From positions 186,001-250,000 of the forward strand of contig NZ_LSSW01000021.1 of assembly GCF_001567565.1 (NCBI RefSeq): 64,000 bases of DNA, written 5' to 3'. Within the stretch, counting starts at the first letter, position 1. Each line of letters starts with the position of its first letter. This DNA comes from Ectopseudomonas composti (GTDB lineage Bacteria > Pseudomonadota > Gammaproteobacteria > Pseudomonadales > Pseudomonadaceae). The translations under genes were made by a program, and so were the position numbers. Of the stretch, positions 63,813-64,000 are shown piece after piece. The notes beneath the pieces were generated by a model. That model ran no database searches and was not told the origin of the DNA. It was given only the letters and a program-made list of their open reading frames with translations.

Positions 63813-64000
63813 ATGGCTGTCGATATCTTCATCAAGATCGGTGACATCAAGGGCGAGTCTCAGGACAAGACCCACAAGGACGAAATCGAAGTGCTCAACT
63901 GGAGCTGGGGCATGTCCCAGTCCGGCAACATGCACACCGGCACCGGTGGTGGTGCGGGCAAGGTGAGCATCCAGGATCTGTCGCTGACCAAGTTCGTCGA
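63813..64000 (+). CDS. hcp1: T6SS tube protein Hcp (3' end outside window)
   Basis: First 62 residues of the Hcp ring protein (MAVDIFIKIGDIKGESQDKT, then EVLNWSWGMSQSGN and GAGKVSIQDLSLTK). The whole protein should be about 160 residues. AGGAGAAAAC precedes ATG 63813. A 153-bp gap from tssC with a REP palindrome suggests separate control, as expected for a protein needed in large amounts. Confidence 0.97.
   Translation, partial: MAVDIFIKIGDIKGESQDKTHKDEIEVLNWSWGMSQSGNMHTGTGGGAGKVSIQDLSLTKFV

Overview
The window is the replication-origin region of a Pseudomonas chromosome, with accessory cargo attached on one side. The genus call rests on the gene order atp operon - parB - parA - rsmG - mnmG - mnmE - yidC - yidD - rnpA - rpmH // dnaA - dnaN - recF - gyrB, on protein lengths and sequences close to those I know from P. 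aeruginosa, and on an HSI-I-type type VI secretion cluster. It is not P. aeruginosa itself: a type I restriction-modification locus follows gyrB, and the T6SS cluster starts about 10 kb after gyrB. Another Pseudomonas lineage (for example the mendocina/oleovorans side of the genus) is plausible, but I cannot fix a species.

Layout. 1-4.5 kb: a two-domain CaiB/BaiF CoA-transferase (cut by the window edge), a LysR regulator, and a TetR regulator with an acuI-like acrylyl-CoA reductase, both preceded by the same palindrome. 4.6-10 kb (minus strand): glmS, its DeoR-family regulator glmR, a LysE-type exporter, an M23 peptidase and glmU. 10-17.2 kb (minus): the complete ATP synthase operon atpIBEFHAGDC, with a recognisable sigma70 promoter at one end and a perfect palindromic terminator at the other. 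17.3-26.4 kb (minus): parB, parA, rsmG, mnmG, mnmE, yidC, yidD, rnpA, rpmH. 26.9-33.2 kb (plus): dnaA, dnaN, recF, gyrB, ending in a strong terminator.

Origin signals. The dnaA-rpmH intergenic region (about 26.4-26.87 kb) carries two perfect and several near DnaA boxes and an AT-rich stretch. A second, visibly related region lies between mnmG and mnmE (about 21.6-22.3 kb), with the same landmarks in the same order and spacing. Two perfect parS sites lie inside recF, so the ParAB genes and their targets sit together.

33.3-41.5 kb (plus): a type I restriction-modification operon hsdM - hsdS - AlbA/Schlafen-type ATPase - hsdR. The ATPase gene carries an in-frame array of 21-bp repeats, and the target-recognition parts of hsdS are AT-rich.

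41.5-64 kb: an HSI-I-like T6SS. On the minus strand: fha, tssJ, tssK, tssL, tssM, tagF, pppA, ppkA, tagT, tagS, tagR, tagQ, then two unrecognised genes that look like a membrane-active effector and a four-helix membrane immunity protein. On the plus strand: tssA, tssB, tssC and the start of hcp. The PpkA/PppA/Fha/TagQRST genes form the threonine-phosphorylation switch that governs firing in this T6SS class; TssJLM form the membrane complex, TssK the baseplate link, TssBC the sheath and Hcp the tube. The VgrG/PAAR spike genes and clpV lie outside the window. No rRNA, tRNA, insertion sequence or CRISPR array was seen.
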